Positions 16,443 to 24,798 of a stretch of 64,000 nucleotides of DNA are shown here, piece after piece. A program made the translations under genes and the position numbers. How positions within the stretch are numbered: the stretch's first letter is position 1; each line of letters begins with the position of its first letter. The notes beneath the pieces are model-generated. The model was not told the origin of the DNA, made no database searches, and was given only the letters and a program-made list of their open reading frames with translations. The stretch is from Anaerolineaceae bacterium (GTDB lineage: Bacteria; Chloroflexota; Anaerolineae; Anaerolineales; Anaerolineaceae). The stretch spans positions 20,867-84,866 of the forward strand of contig JADLFQ010000072.1 of the NCBI GenBank assembly GCA_020845515.1. The letters run 5' to 3'.

Positions 16443-16552
16443 TGGATTTCTCCTTGTGAACGGTTTGTTTTGGTTGGCTCACCTGTGCTTACTTTGGGCG
16501 AGGGGTTGGCAAAGCGTCACCCTGCCCGCTGCAAACACTTTCTTATAAAACT

Positions 16553-16558
16553 ATTATA
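16553..16558 (-). promoter_or_regulatory. Candidate -10 box for sodN
   Basis: TATAAT on the minus strand, 110 bp before the sodN ATG. The region 17 bp upstream (AAGCAA) is a poor -35 and lies inside the spacer of the divergent promoter. Confidence 0.35.
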
Positions 16559-16567
16559 CAAGATTTG

Positions 16568-16596
16568 TTGACAGCTTGCTTTATTAACACTATTAT
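16568..16596 (+). promoter_or_regulatory. Sigma-70 promoter for the Fe/Mn-SOD gene
   Basis: TTGACA (16568-16573), 17-bp spacer, TATTAT (16591-16596), about 38 bp before the start codon. Near consensus. Confidence 0.7.
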
Positions 16597-16633
16597 TGTC
16601 TTATATATCTAATTAAACGGAAAGGAATTGATG

Positions 16634-17254
16634 ATGGCCACTTTATTTGAACTTCCCCCTTTGACCTATGCTTTTAACGCGCTTGAGCCTGTCATTGATG
16701 CACAGACAATGGAGATTCATCACGATAAGCACCACGCCGCCTATGTTAATAACCTCAACAAGGCGCTGGAATCGTCGCCTGATCTGCAAACGAAACCGGT
16801 CGAATGGCTTTTGCAAAATCTCAGCCAAGTTCCGGAGAGCATCCGCACTGCGGTGCGCAACAACGGCGGCGGACACCACAACCACTCCCTGTTTTGGTCG
16901 TGGCTTGAGCCGGGCGGCAGCCGGCAGCCCGCGGGCGCGCTGGAAAGAGACCTCAACACGGCGTTTGGCTCCCTGGACGCGTTCAAAGAAAAGTTCAGCA
17001 CCGCGGCGGCTACGCGCTTTGGTTCAGGGTGGGCCTGGCTGGTATTGGATGGCAGCAAAAAATTGCAGGTGTACTCGACTGCCAATCAGGACAGCCCGCT
17101 GATGGACGGACATACCCCGGTGTTGGGGCTGGATGTATGGGAACACGCCTATTACCTTAAGTATCAGAACCGCCGCCCGGATTACATCAAGAATTTCTGG
17201 GAAGTCGTTAACTGGAGCGCGGTGACGCGTTTGTTTGGGCAGGCACAGGGTTAA
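16634..17254 (+). CDS. sodA: Superoxide dismutase, Fe/Mn type
   Basis: 206 residues from the second ATG (16634), 7 bp after GGAAAGGA; TTG 16628 and ATG 16631 are in frame alternatives. Metal ligands: His in MEIHHDKHH, His in [13 protein letters not shown], Asp in [16 protein letters not shown] together with the following His. The [11 protein letters not shown] and DVWEHAYY stretches are typical of Mn-type or cambialistic enzymes, but metal choice is not certain. No signal peptide. Divergent from sodN. Confidence 0.96.
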   Translation: MATLFELPPLTYAFNALEPVIDAQTMEIHHDKHHAAYVNNLNKALESSPDLQTKPVEWLLQNLSQVPESIRTAVRNNGGGHHNHSLFWSWLEPGGSRQPAGALERDLNTAFGSLDAFKEKFSTAAATRFGSGWAWLVLDGSKKLQVYSTANQDSPLMDGHTPVLGLDVWEHAYYLKYQNRRPDYIKNFWEVVNWSAVTRLFGQAQG

Positions 17255-17302
17255 ATCGCGCTAAAATTTAAAAGTACAGTTACAGGTTATTCAGCAGTTC
17301 TT

Positions 17303-17335
17303 CTCACCCCAAAATATTCTCTTTTTTGGGGTGAG
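17303..17335. terminator. Inverted repeat between converging genes
   Basis: CTCACCCCAAAA...TTTTGGGGTGAG, 12-bp arms, 9-nt loop, between the convergent SOD and thioesterase genes. AT base of the arms supplies Us within the stem; possibly a bidirectional terminator. Confidence 0.5.
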
Positions 17336-17388
17336 GTTGAAAAAGTGCGGAGTTTGGCGACCTTGTCCCGTGCTACCGGCGGGGAAGC

Positions 17389-18150
17389 CTAGTCTTCTTC
17401 CACCCAACCGAGGGCGGCTTCGAATGCAGTTGTTCCGGGGGTGAGGTTAAGGCCCTGCACAAACGCTCCGGACGGGTTGGCGCGAACAGAAACCCTGTCT
17501 CCGGGGCGCACTTCGTTGCTGTAGTTAATCTGCATCCAGGCTATTTGCCGGGCGCGATATTCTTCAGGCGAGAAGCAGTCTGAAATCCAGTCAATATACT
17601 GTCCATTGTTGACGTGCCCGACGATATCAATTGCACTATAGCGCGCTTCAAGGCTGAATTTTTCCGGCAGATCTTCCGGCGGGTTGATTTTTTCCGGTAT
17701 TTCATCCAGCGCCGCGCGTCCGGCGTTCTCCGGCAGACTGCCTGGCAGCGTTCCAGGCAGCAATATCCGGTGGTTTTGCGGGTCAATCAGCACCCAGGCC
17801 GAGGTGGCTATTGCGCATTGTTTCCCAACGGAGTCTGTCAGGACAAAATCACGCATAAAGAACAACTTGCGCTGGATGCCTTTGGGCCAGGTTTGCAAAA
17901 GCATGCGTTCATCAATGACCGGAAAGCGGTAGAAATAGATCTTGAGGCGCGAGAGTACCCAGATCATGCCGTCATCCAGCATCTTGCGGTAGCCAAAGCC
18001 GAGGTTGTCGGCGTGATGCAAGGCTGCGGCGGTCATCCAGCGGAAGAAGCTGGCGGGTTTCCAGCGGCCCGCGAAATCGGATTCAAAGACTTTGACCAGC
18101 ACTTCTTCCGACCATACAGGGATTGGGTTCATTGCGCGATAATTCTCCAT
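17389..18150 (-). CDS. Acyl-ACP thioesterase (FatA-like)
   Basis: About 253 residues forming two hotdog domains. First: VKVFESDFAGRWKPASFFRWMTAAALHHADNLGFGYRKMLDDGMIWVLSRLKI; second: ARYSAIDIVGHVNNGQYIDWISDCF with the Asn-His-type catalytic segment (VNNGQYIDW). Hydrolyses acyl-ACP, ending fatty acid elongation and releasing free fatty acids; bacterial members vary in chain length preference. GTG at 18168, ATG 18150 or ATG 18132 are possible starts; I use 18150. Confidence 0.88.
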   Translation of the reverse strand: MENYRAMNPIPVWSEEVLVKVFESDFAGRWKPASFFRWMTAAALHHADNLGFGYRKMLDDGMIWVLSRLKIYFYRFPVIDERMLLQTWPKGIQRKLFFMRDFVLTDSVGKQCAIATSAWVLIDPQNHRILLPGTLPGSLPENAGRAALDEIPEKINPPEDLPEKFSLEARYSAIDIVGHVNNGQYIDWISDCFSPEEYRARQIAWMQINYSNEVRPGDRVSVRANPSGAFVQGLNLTPGTTAFEAALGWVEED

Positions 18151-18202
18151 CCGATCATTCCGGCGCACGAGCTTGGCGTCTTATCCGGGGGTATCGTTCT
18201 GT

Positions 18203-19309
18203 TCAGAATGGGAACTTGTATTGGTTCAGGCCAAGTTCGGCCTGCATGATTTTGATCTCTGTTTGCAGGTTGGGCACAATCGCCACGCCTTGTTTGCGCA
18301 CGAGTTTTTCCATCTCGTACTCTTTTTCACCGGCGGTGTAGATGCGCTCCTGTCCGGGCGTTTTGCGTGAGGCGCGCAGTTCCCGCAGGATGCCGCCTGT
18401 GGTCTTCTTGAATTCCTCCAGCGGGGTGAAGCTCTCGATGTTCATCGCCATGAAGAAATGCCCGATGCGGAAATGGGATTTTTGCCCGGCGGGATCAAAG
18501 CCGGTAAGCATTTGCAGGAAAGCCCCTCCCTGTAGTGCAGCCGAGAAGATCTCGACCATCGTTGCCAGGCCATACCCCTTGTGTCCGCCCAGCTCTTCGC
18601 CCGCGCCGCCCAGCGGCAGCAGTGCCGCCGCGCTTTGGGTCAGTTGAGTGAGGATGGCGGGGGAATCGGTCAGAAAGCTGCCGTCCTGCCCGATCACCCA
18701 TCCGGTGGGTGTGGGCAATTCTTTGCGCGTGAGCGTTTCGATCTTGCCGCGTTGGGTGATTGAGGTTGCCGCGTCGAAGAGGAAGGGGCAGTCCTCATCG
18801 GTCGGGCAGCCGAACGCGATTGGGTTGGTGCCGAGCATCGGCTGGACGCCGAAGGTCGGTGAGATGGACGGGCGGGCATTGGTGAAGCTCATGCCGATCA
18901 TCCCGGCGCGTACCGCCATCAGCGGATAGTAGCCATCAATGCCGAAATGGGTTGAGTTGCGCACAGCGACGGCGCCCATCCCGACCTGGCGGGCTTTCTC
19001 GATTGCCAGCGTCATGGCGCGGTGACCGATGACCATACCCACGCCGTGATGCCCGTCAACGGTGGCTGTCGCGGGGGATTCGCGCACGATCTCGAAGTTT
19101 GTTACCGGTAAATGCTGACCGTTTTTGATGCGGTCGTAGTACATTTTCAGCCGCCCTATACCGTGCGACTCGACGCCGCGCAGATCTGAGGCGATCAAAA
19201 TTTCGGCGCTGATCGCGGCCTCCTCTTCGGGCACGCCAACGCTGGTAAAGACGTCGCGGATGAAGTTTTGCAGCACATCTACGGGGATAAAGCGGGTATT
19301 CTCCAGCAT
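18203..19309 (-). CDS. LDH2/malate dehydrogenase family oxidoreductase
   Basis: 368 residues from the ATG at 19309; the track ORF adds 14 residues with no SD. Type-2 malate/L-lactate/ureidoglycolate dehydrogenase family, not related to classical LDH: SDLRGVESHGIGRLKMYYDRI, VAVRNSTHFGIDGYYPLMA (catalytic His), FTNARPSISPTFGVQPMLGTNPIAFGCP, GGHKGYGLATMVEIFSAALQGG. Uses NAD(P) and a 2-hydroxy/2-keto acid. A minus-strand TATAAT (19432-19427) and an imperfect GC hairpin (19392-19420) lie in its 5' region. Confidence 0.9.
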   Translation of the reverse strand: MLENTRFIPVDVLQNFIRDVFTSVGVPEEEAAISAEILIASDLRGVESHGIGRLKMYYDRIKNGQHLPVTNFEIVRESPATATVDGHHGVGMVIGHRAMTLAIEKARQVGMGAVAVRNSTHFGIDGYYPLMAVRAGMIGMSFTNARPSISPTFGVQPMLGTNPIAFGCPTDEDCPFLFDAATSITQRGKIETLTRKELPTPTGWVIGQDGSFLTDSPAILTQLTQSAAALLPLGGAGEELGGHKGYGLATMVEIFSAALQGGAFLQMLTGFDPAGQKSHFRIGHFFMAMNIESFTPLEEFKKTTGGILRELRASRKTPGQERIYTAGEKEYEMEKLVRKQGVAIVPNLQTEIKIMQAELGLNQYKFPF

Positions 19310-19596
19310 ATAACACACTCCATTTGATCGTGCACCAAACCGTGCGAACAAGGCGCCTCCTGCAGGGGCTGTTCACCAGAAAGGCGCAGGATGCCCCCCG
19401 GAGTTACCGGTTGGGGTGCTTTTGATATTATAAAAGAGGTCAGATCAATTTTAACATGCGATGAGTATAGCATACCTGCAGGGCGAGAAAAGAAATTAAA
19501 ACCCTTCTTAACCGCCAGGCGAGTTGCCCTTCTCTGTTTTCAAGTGTATCATTCCTGATGGATGAATATTGCAGTAAAAGCAGGGTGAGGTGAAGC

Positions 19597-20412
19597 ATGG
19601 AGTCTCCCTTAAGCCTGATGTGTGTCGTTGCCCATCCGGATGATGAATCGCTGGGCATTGGTTTCACGTTGGCAAAGTATGCGGCTGAAGGAGTTTATAC
19701 GTCGGTCGTGATGGCAACACGCGGCGAGCGCGGCTGGAAGGGCAAACCCACAGACTACCCGGGCCCGGAAGCCCTGGGGCGTATCCGCGAGGCAGAGCTG
19801 TTAACCTCCGCGAAGATATTAGGGGTGAACGAGATCAAGTTTTTGGATTATATGGATGGCGAGGTGGATCGGGTTGAGCCGCTGGAGATTTCCGGCAAGA
19901 TTGCGCAGCATATCCGCCGCCTGCGTCCCCAGGTGCTGATCACCTTCGATCCGCTGGGCGCATACGGCCCTACCGACCACATCGCCATTTCACAATTCGC
20001 GCTCGGCGCGATTGCTCTGGCTGCAAGCTGTGAATTTAGCGACCCCGGCGGGAATCCCCCACATCAGGTGGCTAAAGTTTATTACATGATCGATTCGGAA
20101 CCGCTGGTCAAGCTGTACACAAGGCTGACCGGCAAGCGTATTCATGTAACCGCAGATGGAGAGCGCAGGAAATATACCGGCTGGCCCGTATGGGCAGCCA
20201 GCGCGCGGGTTGATGCCACCGGTTATTGGGATGTTGCCGTGGAAGCCCTTGCCAGCCATGAGAGCCAGGTGGGGCATATGATGGCTCTCATCCGCCGCAT
20301 ACCCGCCCGCTTCAATATTTCATCCTGGGCAGTGCAAACCTTTTACCGTGTTTACAGCCTGGTTAACAGCGGACGCCAGGTGGAAATGGATCTCTTTGAG
20401 GGTCTGCGCTAA
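19597..20412 (+). CDS. PIG-L family deacetylase
   Basis: 271 residues with the zinc site AHPDDESLGIG at the N-terminus and the second ligand region PTDHIAISQFAL. Family includes MshB/BshB (mycothiol/bacillithiol) and GlcNAc-PI deacetylases, acting on N-acetylglucosamine conjugates. No glycosyltransferase or thiol-biosynthesis partner adjoins, so the substrate is open. SD GTGAGGTGAAGC before the ATG. The 287-bp spacer before it holds the LDH2 5' region and no further gene. Confidence 0.9.
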   Translation: MESPLSLMCVVAHPDDESLGIGFTLAKYAAEGVYTSVVMATRGERGWKGKPTDYPGPEALGRIREAELLTSAKILGVNEIKFLDYMDGEVDRVEPLEISGKIAQHIRRLRPQVLITFDPLGAYGPTDHIAISQFALGAIALAASCEFSDPGGNPPHQVAKVYYMIDSEPLVKLYTRLTGKRIHVTADGERRKYTGWPVWAASARVDATGYWDVAVEALASHESQVGHMMALIRRIPARFNISSWAVQTFYRVYSLVNSGRQVEMDLFEGLR

Positions 20413-20448
20413 TTCAATTTTTTCGAAAGACAATAAACTGGTCTTTCT

Positions 20449-21243
20449 TCAGGTGCGGATAAATCCTGTTGTATTCAAGACATAAATAAAATAGGCCACG
20501 AACGCCAGCCACCACACCACAGCGAACAAGATACCGCTGCGGGGGACAGGATAGTCAACTCGGATTGTCTTGGTGGGGTAAGCGCCAAACGCGCGCCCTT
20601 CCATGGCAATCGCGGAATTCTTGGCGCGTCGCAATCCGCTGATCAACAATGGCACCGTCAACCGTGTGACCATCCGCACCTTCGATAGAAAGCCTTCGTC
20701 CATCCCTGCCCCCCGCACGGCATGGGCGTTCAAGATATTACGGGCTTCATTCTCAAAAACAGGGATATACCGCAAAGCCGCGTAAAAAGCGTAGGCAAAG
20801 CGATAGGGAACCCGCAAGATCGTGATCATGCTATTGACCAGTCTGGCCGGTTCTGTTGTCATGGTAAAGATTAATGCGCTTGACCCGACATTGATGACCC
20901 GAATACCCAGATTCATCGCAAAGCGCAGGCTTGCTTCAGAAATCCGAATGATACCAAACTCAAAGTAGATACGAGTATTTTCGGGCGGAGCGAACAGCAA
21001 TTGCAGGATGAACAAGAAAACCGCAAAAGACATAAAGACGCTAAAGCCAGCAAAGAATTTTCTGGCTGGCAATTTCGCCAGTAAAAGCGCACAAATCACG
21101 ATGAGAATCGCCATCACCAACTGGTGTAATGGGGTGGTTACTATATAGGCGATAAATGCGATGGCAATCAGCCATGCAAACTTGCTGACGGGATCAATAC
21201 GATGAAAGAAAGACTCACCTGGCAAGTAGGAAAACTGTAACAT
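20449..21243 (-). CDS. ecfT: ECF transporter T component
   Basis: 264-residue membrane protein with at least five TM segments (FAWLIAIAFIAYIVTTPLHQLVMAILIVICALLLA and others) and the two Ala-Arg-Gly-type coupling motifs of EcfT near the cytoplasmic end (NAHAVRGAGMDEG and AMEGRAFGAYPTKT). It couples the ATPases to the substrate-binding S component. The start overlaps the ecfA stop by one base (TAATG). Confidence 0.93.
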   Translation of the reverse strand: MLQFSYLPGESFFHRIDPVSKFAWLIAIAFIAYIVTTPLHQLVMAILIVICALLLAKLPARKFFAGFSVFMSFAVFLFILQLLFAPPENTRIYFEFGIIRISEASLRFAMNLGIRVINVGSSALIFTMTTEPARLVNSMITILRVPYRFAYAFYAALRYIPVFENEARNILNAHAVRGAGMDEGFLSKVRMVTRLTVPLLISGLRRAKNSAIAMEGRAFGAYPTKTIRVDYPVPRSGILFAVVWWLAFVAYFIYVLNTTGFIRT

Positions 21244-22979
21244 TATACGTTCTCCTTCTGGTTGTCTAGAGCGGTTTGCAATTTTTCAACTGTTAAGAAG
21301 GGCAGCATTTTTTGCTCTTGCCTCAAGTTGATCTGGTTCACAATTTTCAGCATTTCGGGCTGTTCAATTGCCTTTGTGTTCACGTGGGACAGGTTCGTAA
21401 ATAATCCCTGTGGCGTCCCGGAAAATACCAGTTCTCCTTTTTCCATGACGAATACATGATCCACAAAACTTGCAACCAGTTGAGTAGTGTGTGTAACCAG
21501 CATGATTATGGTATTCTGTGCGCGCAGGTTCATAAGCAAGTCAATCATCCGTTGGGTATTGCGAAAATCAAGCCCGGCTGTAGGTTCATCCAGGATAAGC
21601 AGTTTGGGATTTCGAACCAGCATGGTGGCAATGCTCAAACGCCTTTTTTCACCCATGCTCAACGTCAGCGGGTGACGGCCATCCAAGCCAAACAGTCCCA
21701 CCTGAATCAAGGTCTTGTTAACGATCTCTTTCAATTCGTCGCCTTTTTTACCCTCCAGGCGGGGGGTATAAGCAATTTCATCGAATACGGTATCCGCTAC
21801 AAACTGGTGCTCAGGATATTGAAAAACATAACCCACATCTTTGGCGATAGACTTCACCTTCTTCTCGGCAATGTCTTCTCCATTCATCATAATTTTTCCA
21901 GATGTTGGTTTTAATAGACCAATAAGATGTCTGGAAAGAGTCGTCTTTCCAGACCCATTTTCACCCATCAGCCCAACCACATTGCCAGGGTAGATGCTTA
22001 AGCTCACATCCTGCAGGGCTTTAAACCCGTTAGGGTACGAATAAGAAACATGTTCTATATTAACAAAGGATTCTTGCTCTGGGTTGGCCTCAGCAGCAGG
22101 AGAAATGTAAAGCGATTCGGCTTTTGAAACTGGCAGTTCCAACCAAGCCTGAGCAGCTTCTTCTGCATCCAGCGGAAAAGTTGACATCGGGTATCCGTGG
22201 TCTTCCGCCAGCAGAGCCAAACGAGCGACTTCGGGAACCCATAACCCCATCTCTGTCTCGAGTCGTCTGGCCCAGTCTTTTAGCACTTGGCGGGGAGGCC
22301 CATTTGCAACGATCTTCCCGCCATCCATCAGGATAATCCGTGTGGCGTATTTGATCAACTCATCAACTTGATGCTCGATCAGAATAACCGTCTTGTTCTG
22401 CTTTTGGTTAAGGTCATAAAGCAGATTGTAAACCTCGCTTTTGCCAACCGGATCGAGGTTCGCCGTCGGCTGATCCAATATCAGGACATCCGGCCCCATT
22501 GCCAGGACTGATGCAATCGCGACTCTCTGCTTTTGGCCGCCAGATAACTCATTGATAAACCGGCGTTCAAAACCGCTCAACCCGACCTGCTTCAGGGTTA
22601 GTTCTTCTCTTCTGATAACCTCTTCGCGCGGAACCAGAAGATTCTCAGGCCCGAAAGCAACTTCTTCATCTACGAACAAGTTGCAAAACTGACTGTCGGG
22701 GTCTTGAAAAATCATGCCAACATGGGTCGCGAGTTGAGGCACGGGCGTTTCAATCACATCCAAATCGGCGACCCGGCCAACACCCTCTGCCCGTCCGCCC
22801 AATACATTGGGATAAATCCCGGTGATGCAGAACGCCAACGTTGACTTTCCTGACCCTGAGGGTCCCAGGATGATGACAAATTCGCCTGGCTCAATTTCCA
22901 AATTAATGTTATGGAGCAGTTGGGTCTCGTTTTCGGCTGCCCAGAAGGAATAGTTACTTAGCTCGATTAATCCTGCCAT
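21243..22979 (-). CDS. ECF transporter ATPase, tandem A-A fusion
   Basis: 578 residues, two ABC ATPase domains in one chain as in YkoD-type systems. Domain 1: Walker A GPSGSGKSTLAF, signature ELSGGQKQRVAIA, Walker B VLILDQPTANLD. Domain 2: Walker A GENGSGKTTLSRH, signature LSMGEKRRLSIA, Walker B LLILDEPTAGLD. Domain 1 has Gln where the catalytic Glu normally follows the Walker B Asp, so one composite ATP site may be hydrolytically weak. Overlaps the creatininase gene by 13 bp and ecfT by 1 bp. Confidence 0.94.
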   Translation of the reverse strand: MAGLIELSNYSFWAAENETQLLHNINLEIEPGEFVIILGPSGSGKSTLAFCITGIYPNVLGGRAEGVGRVADLDVIETPVPQLATHVGMIFQDPDSQFCNLFVDEEVAFGPENLLVPREEVIRREELTLKQVGLSGFERRFINELSGGQKQRVAIASVLAMGPDVLILDQPTANLDPVGKSEVYNLLYDLNQKQNKTVILIEHQVDELIKYATRIILMDGGKIVANGPPRQVLKDWARRLETEMGLWVPEVARLALLAEDHGYPMSTFPLDAEEAAQAWLELPVSKAESLYISPAAEANPEQESFVNIEHVSYSYPNGFKALQDVSLSIYPGNVVGLMGENGSGKTTLSRHLIGLLKPTSGKIMMNGEDIAEKKVKSIAKDVGYVFQYPEHQFVADTVFDEIAYTPRLEGKKGDELKEIVNKTLIQVGLFGLDGRHPLTLSMGEKRRLSIATMLVRNPKLLILDEPTAGLDFRNTQRMIDLLMNLRAQNTIIMLVTHTTQLVASFVDHVFVMEKGELVFSGTPQGLFTNLSHVNTKAIEQPEMLKIVNQINLRQEQKMLPFLTVEKLQTALDNQKENV

Positions 22980-23773
22980 TTTTCAAACTCGAATTCTCTA
23001 ATTTTGATGAGGAGGCCGGCGACTTCTTTTGCCGCGTCGGAAAGGTATTGCTCACCCCTTTCCGGATCCGCGGTGGTGGCATCCCCCAAGACACCCAGGG
23101 GGGCAATATCCCGTGTGAGCCAGGCGTAGTTCAGCGCGCCCATGAAGGGCGGCGTCTTCATCTCTTGCAGATGGGATGGCAAGCCATTGGGCGCCCATTC
23201 GCGCCTGACATATTCAGGGCAACACTTGAGCAATATGGAGGTCTCGACATCGCCGGCATGGATACCGTACGTCCCTTCAAGTTCCGAGAGGCCCGCAGTA
23301 GGGGGGGCAACCCGCAAGAAGGCATGCAGTGCGAAGACTTTTAAATTCGTCTGTTCGCGGATATCGCGAATGACGAAGTCAACGATTTCGGTGTTGCCCC
23401 CGTGACCGTTCAGGAAAACAAAACGTTTGAACCCGTTGCGCGCAACGTTTGTTCCAATTTCTTTGAGCACTTGAATGAATGTCTCAGAAGTTAATGTAAA
23501 AGTGCCTGGAAAGCCGGTATGTTCGTTGCTTTTGCCATAAGATTGCAACGGGAGAACCCAGGCTGGAAAACCTTCCGGCAATTTCAGAAGGGCGCGTTCG
23601 AGCACTTCTTGCACGACGATGCTGTCAGTAAAAACCGGCAAATGGGGTCCATGCTGCTCGATAGAAGCCACTGGTAAGATTACGACTGCCTTATCTTTAT
23701 CGGGCAGCAGTTGAACCTCTCTGGAGGTAAGAAAAGGCAAGAAGCGTTCCTGTGTTTTTTTAAAGATTAACAT
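22967..23773 (-). CDS. Creatininase-family amidohydrolase in an ECF operon
   Basis: 268 residues. Family metal-site stretches: LPVASIEQHGPHLPVFTDSIVV (Glu, His, Asp), LNGHGGNTEIV, GDVETSILL. The family includes creatininase, the archaeal formamide hydrolase ArfB and MftE. Here it is translationally coupled to an ECF ATPase and lies just after a YkoE-type S component, so an amide hydrolysis step on the imported compound (for example a pyrimidine related to thiamin) is a plausible but unproven role. Confidence 0.85.
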   Translation of the reverse strand: MLIFKKTQERFLPFLTSREVQLLPDKDKAVVILPVASIEQHGPHLPVFTDSIVVQEVLERALLKLPEGFPAWVLPLQSYGKSNEHTGFPGTFTLTSETFIQVLKEIGTNVARNGFKRFVFLNGHGGNTEIVDFVIRDIREQTNLKVFALHAFLRVAPPTAGLSELEGTYGIHAGDVETSILLKCCPEYVRREWAPNGLPSHLQEMKTPPFMGALNYAWLTRDIAPLGVLGDATTADPERGEQYLSDAAKEVAGLLIKIREFEFEKWQD

Positions 23774-23925
23774 TTTAAGCGATCCTTTTAAAACAACCTG
23801 ATACGTCAGGGTAAAATGAATTTAAGTCCTCTTCCAAAGATTGGATTTTGCCGCTCAGAATTTATTTCATAAAGAAAGCGGCGCAAGGAATTTTTGGTTG
23901 CAGAACCCTGACGGCAGGCAATGAT

Positions 23926-23989
23926 AAAGATCCCCCCCTCACGCCCAACTTTTCGTCAAACATAAATGGCCGCTGAAGGGGGGATCTTT
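23926..23989. repeat. 12-bp inverted repeat in the ykoE-creatininase spacer
   Basis: AAAGATCCCCCC (23926-23937) pairs perfectly with GGGGGGATCTTT (23978-23989) across a 40-nt loop, in a 285-bp stretch (23774-24058) with no ORF. It may reduce read-through from the S-component gene into the creatininase-ATPase genes or be part of a leader structure. No TPP riboswitch core was found in this stretch. Confidence 0.65.
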
Positions 23990-24058
23990 TAGAGAACATC
24001 AATCATTAAACTTGGCTTTACCCATTATAGAAATGGTAAAGAAAACAGCTGCCGGGTT

Positions 24059-24610
24059 CTATATGTTTGCGCGCGCCAGCGCCTTGCGAATGCCATAAGT
24101 GGCCAGGCCGGTGACGATAAGACCGGCGGCGAAAGCATTGACAACATAAGCAATTTGCATTGGCAGTGTGAAGTTGGGGAACCAGTAGAACAAATCAACT
24201 GTAAAAGCTACGGCTACCCCAAAGGCGCCAGAAAGCATACAGCTCAACAGGCTAAACTTATAGCGTCCGAGCGCAAGACCAATTTCTGCCCCGACACCAT
24301 TTGCAAGGCCGTAAAGCAGCGCCAGCGCCCCGGCTGCATTCCCAAAGAGAAGTTGGGCCAACCCATTGATGAGACCCGTAAGGAGCGCTGCCCCTGGTTT
24401 TTTAACAATCTGCCCTGCCAGCACGATGACCAAAAGATGAAACGCCCCTGGCCAGGTAGCGACATAGGGACTGCCGATGTTTAATGCTCTAACCAGGGGG
24501 TTAATAACCCATGCGCTGATCACGGCCCCCACAGCAGCCAACACGGCCATGATTAAAAGGTCTGTTGTTGTGTAATTGAATAAACCTTTACTTTCTTTCG
24601 AGCCAGCCAT
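24059..24610 (-). CDS. ykoE: ECF transporter S component, YkoE family
   Basis: 183 residues with about five to six TM helices (LLIMAVLAAVGAVISAWVINPLVRAL, AFHLLVIVLAGQIVKKPGAALLTGLINGLAQLLFGN, ALALLYGLANGVGAEIGLALGRY). The pattern matches YkoE, the substrate-binding subunit of the ykoEDC system proposed to import hydroxymethylpyrimidine or thiamin. The SD is AGGAGGAAATA. A strong promoter is 40 bp upstream. Order on the minus strand: ykoE, spacer, creatininase, ATPase, T. Confidence 0.88.
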   Translation of the reverse strand: MAGSKESKGLFNYTTTDLLIMAVLAAVGAVISAWVINPLVRALNIGSPYVATWPGAFHLLVIVLAGQIVKKPGAALLTGLINGLAQLLFGNAAGALALLYGLANGVGAEIGLALGRYKFSLLSCMLSGAFGVAVAFTVDLFYWFPNFTLPMQIAYVVNAFAAGLIVTGLATYGIRKALARANI

Positions 24611-24651
24611 TATTTCCTCCTAAAAATTGATGATAAAAAGACTCTAAATTG

Positions 24652-24679
24652 ATTATAGATATAGAATCAGATAAGTCAA
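24652..24679 (-). promoter_or_regulatory. Sigma-70 promoter for ykoE
   Basis: Minus strand TTGACT (24679-24674), 16-bp spacer, TATAAT (24657-24652); predicted leader of about 35 nt. Confidence 0.65.
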
Positions 24680-24798
24680 TATAAATTATCATTTGGTATT
24701 AAATTGGTCACCGTCACAATACCAGGTTCTCGGCCTGATCACTGGCCGCTTTGGAAGAATATTCTCAGGAAAATCTAAATAAAATGGGACAAGGGTCT

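Noticed and set aside
23774-24058. TPP riboswitch before the creatininase/ECF genes
   Set aside because: No CUGAGA or CCUGAUCUGGAUAAUGCCAGCG-like core on either strand; ACCCTGACG fragments are too short.
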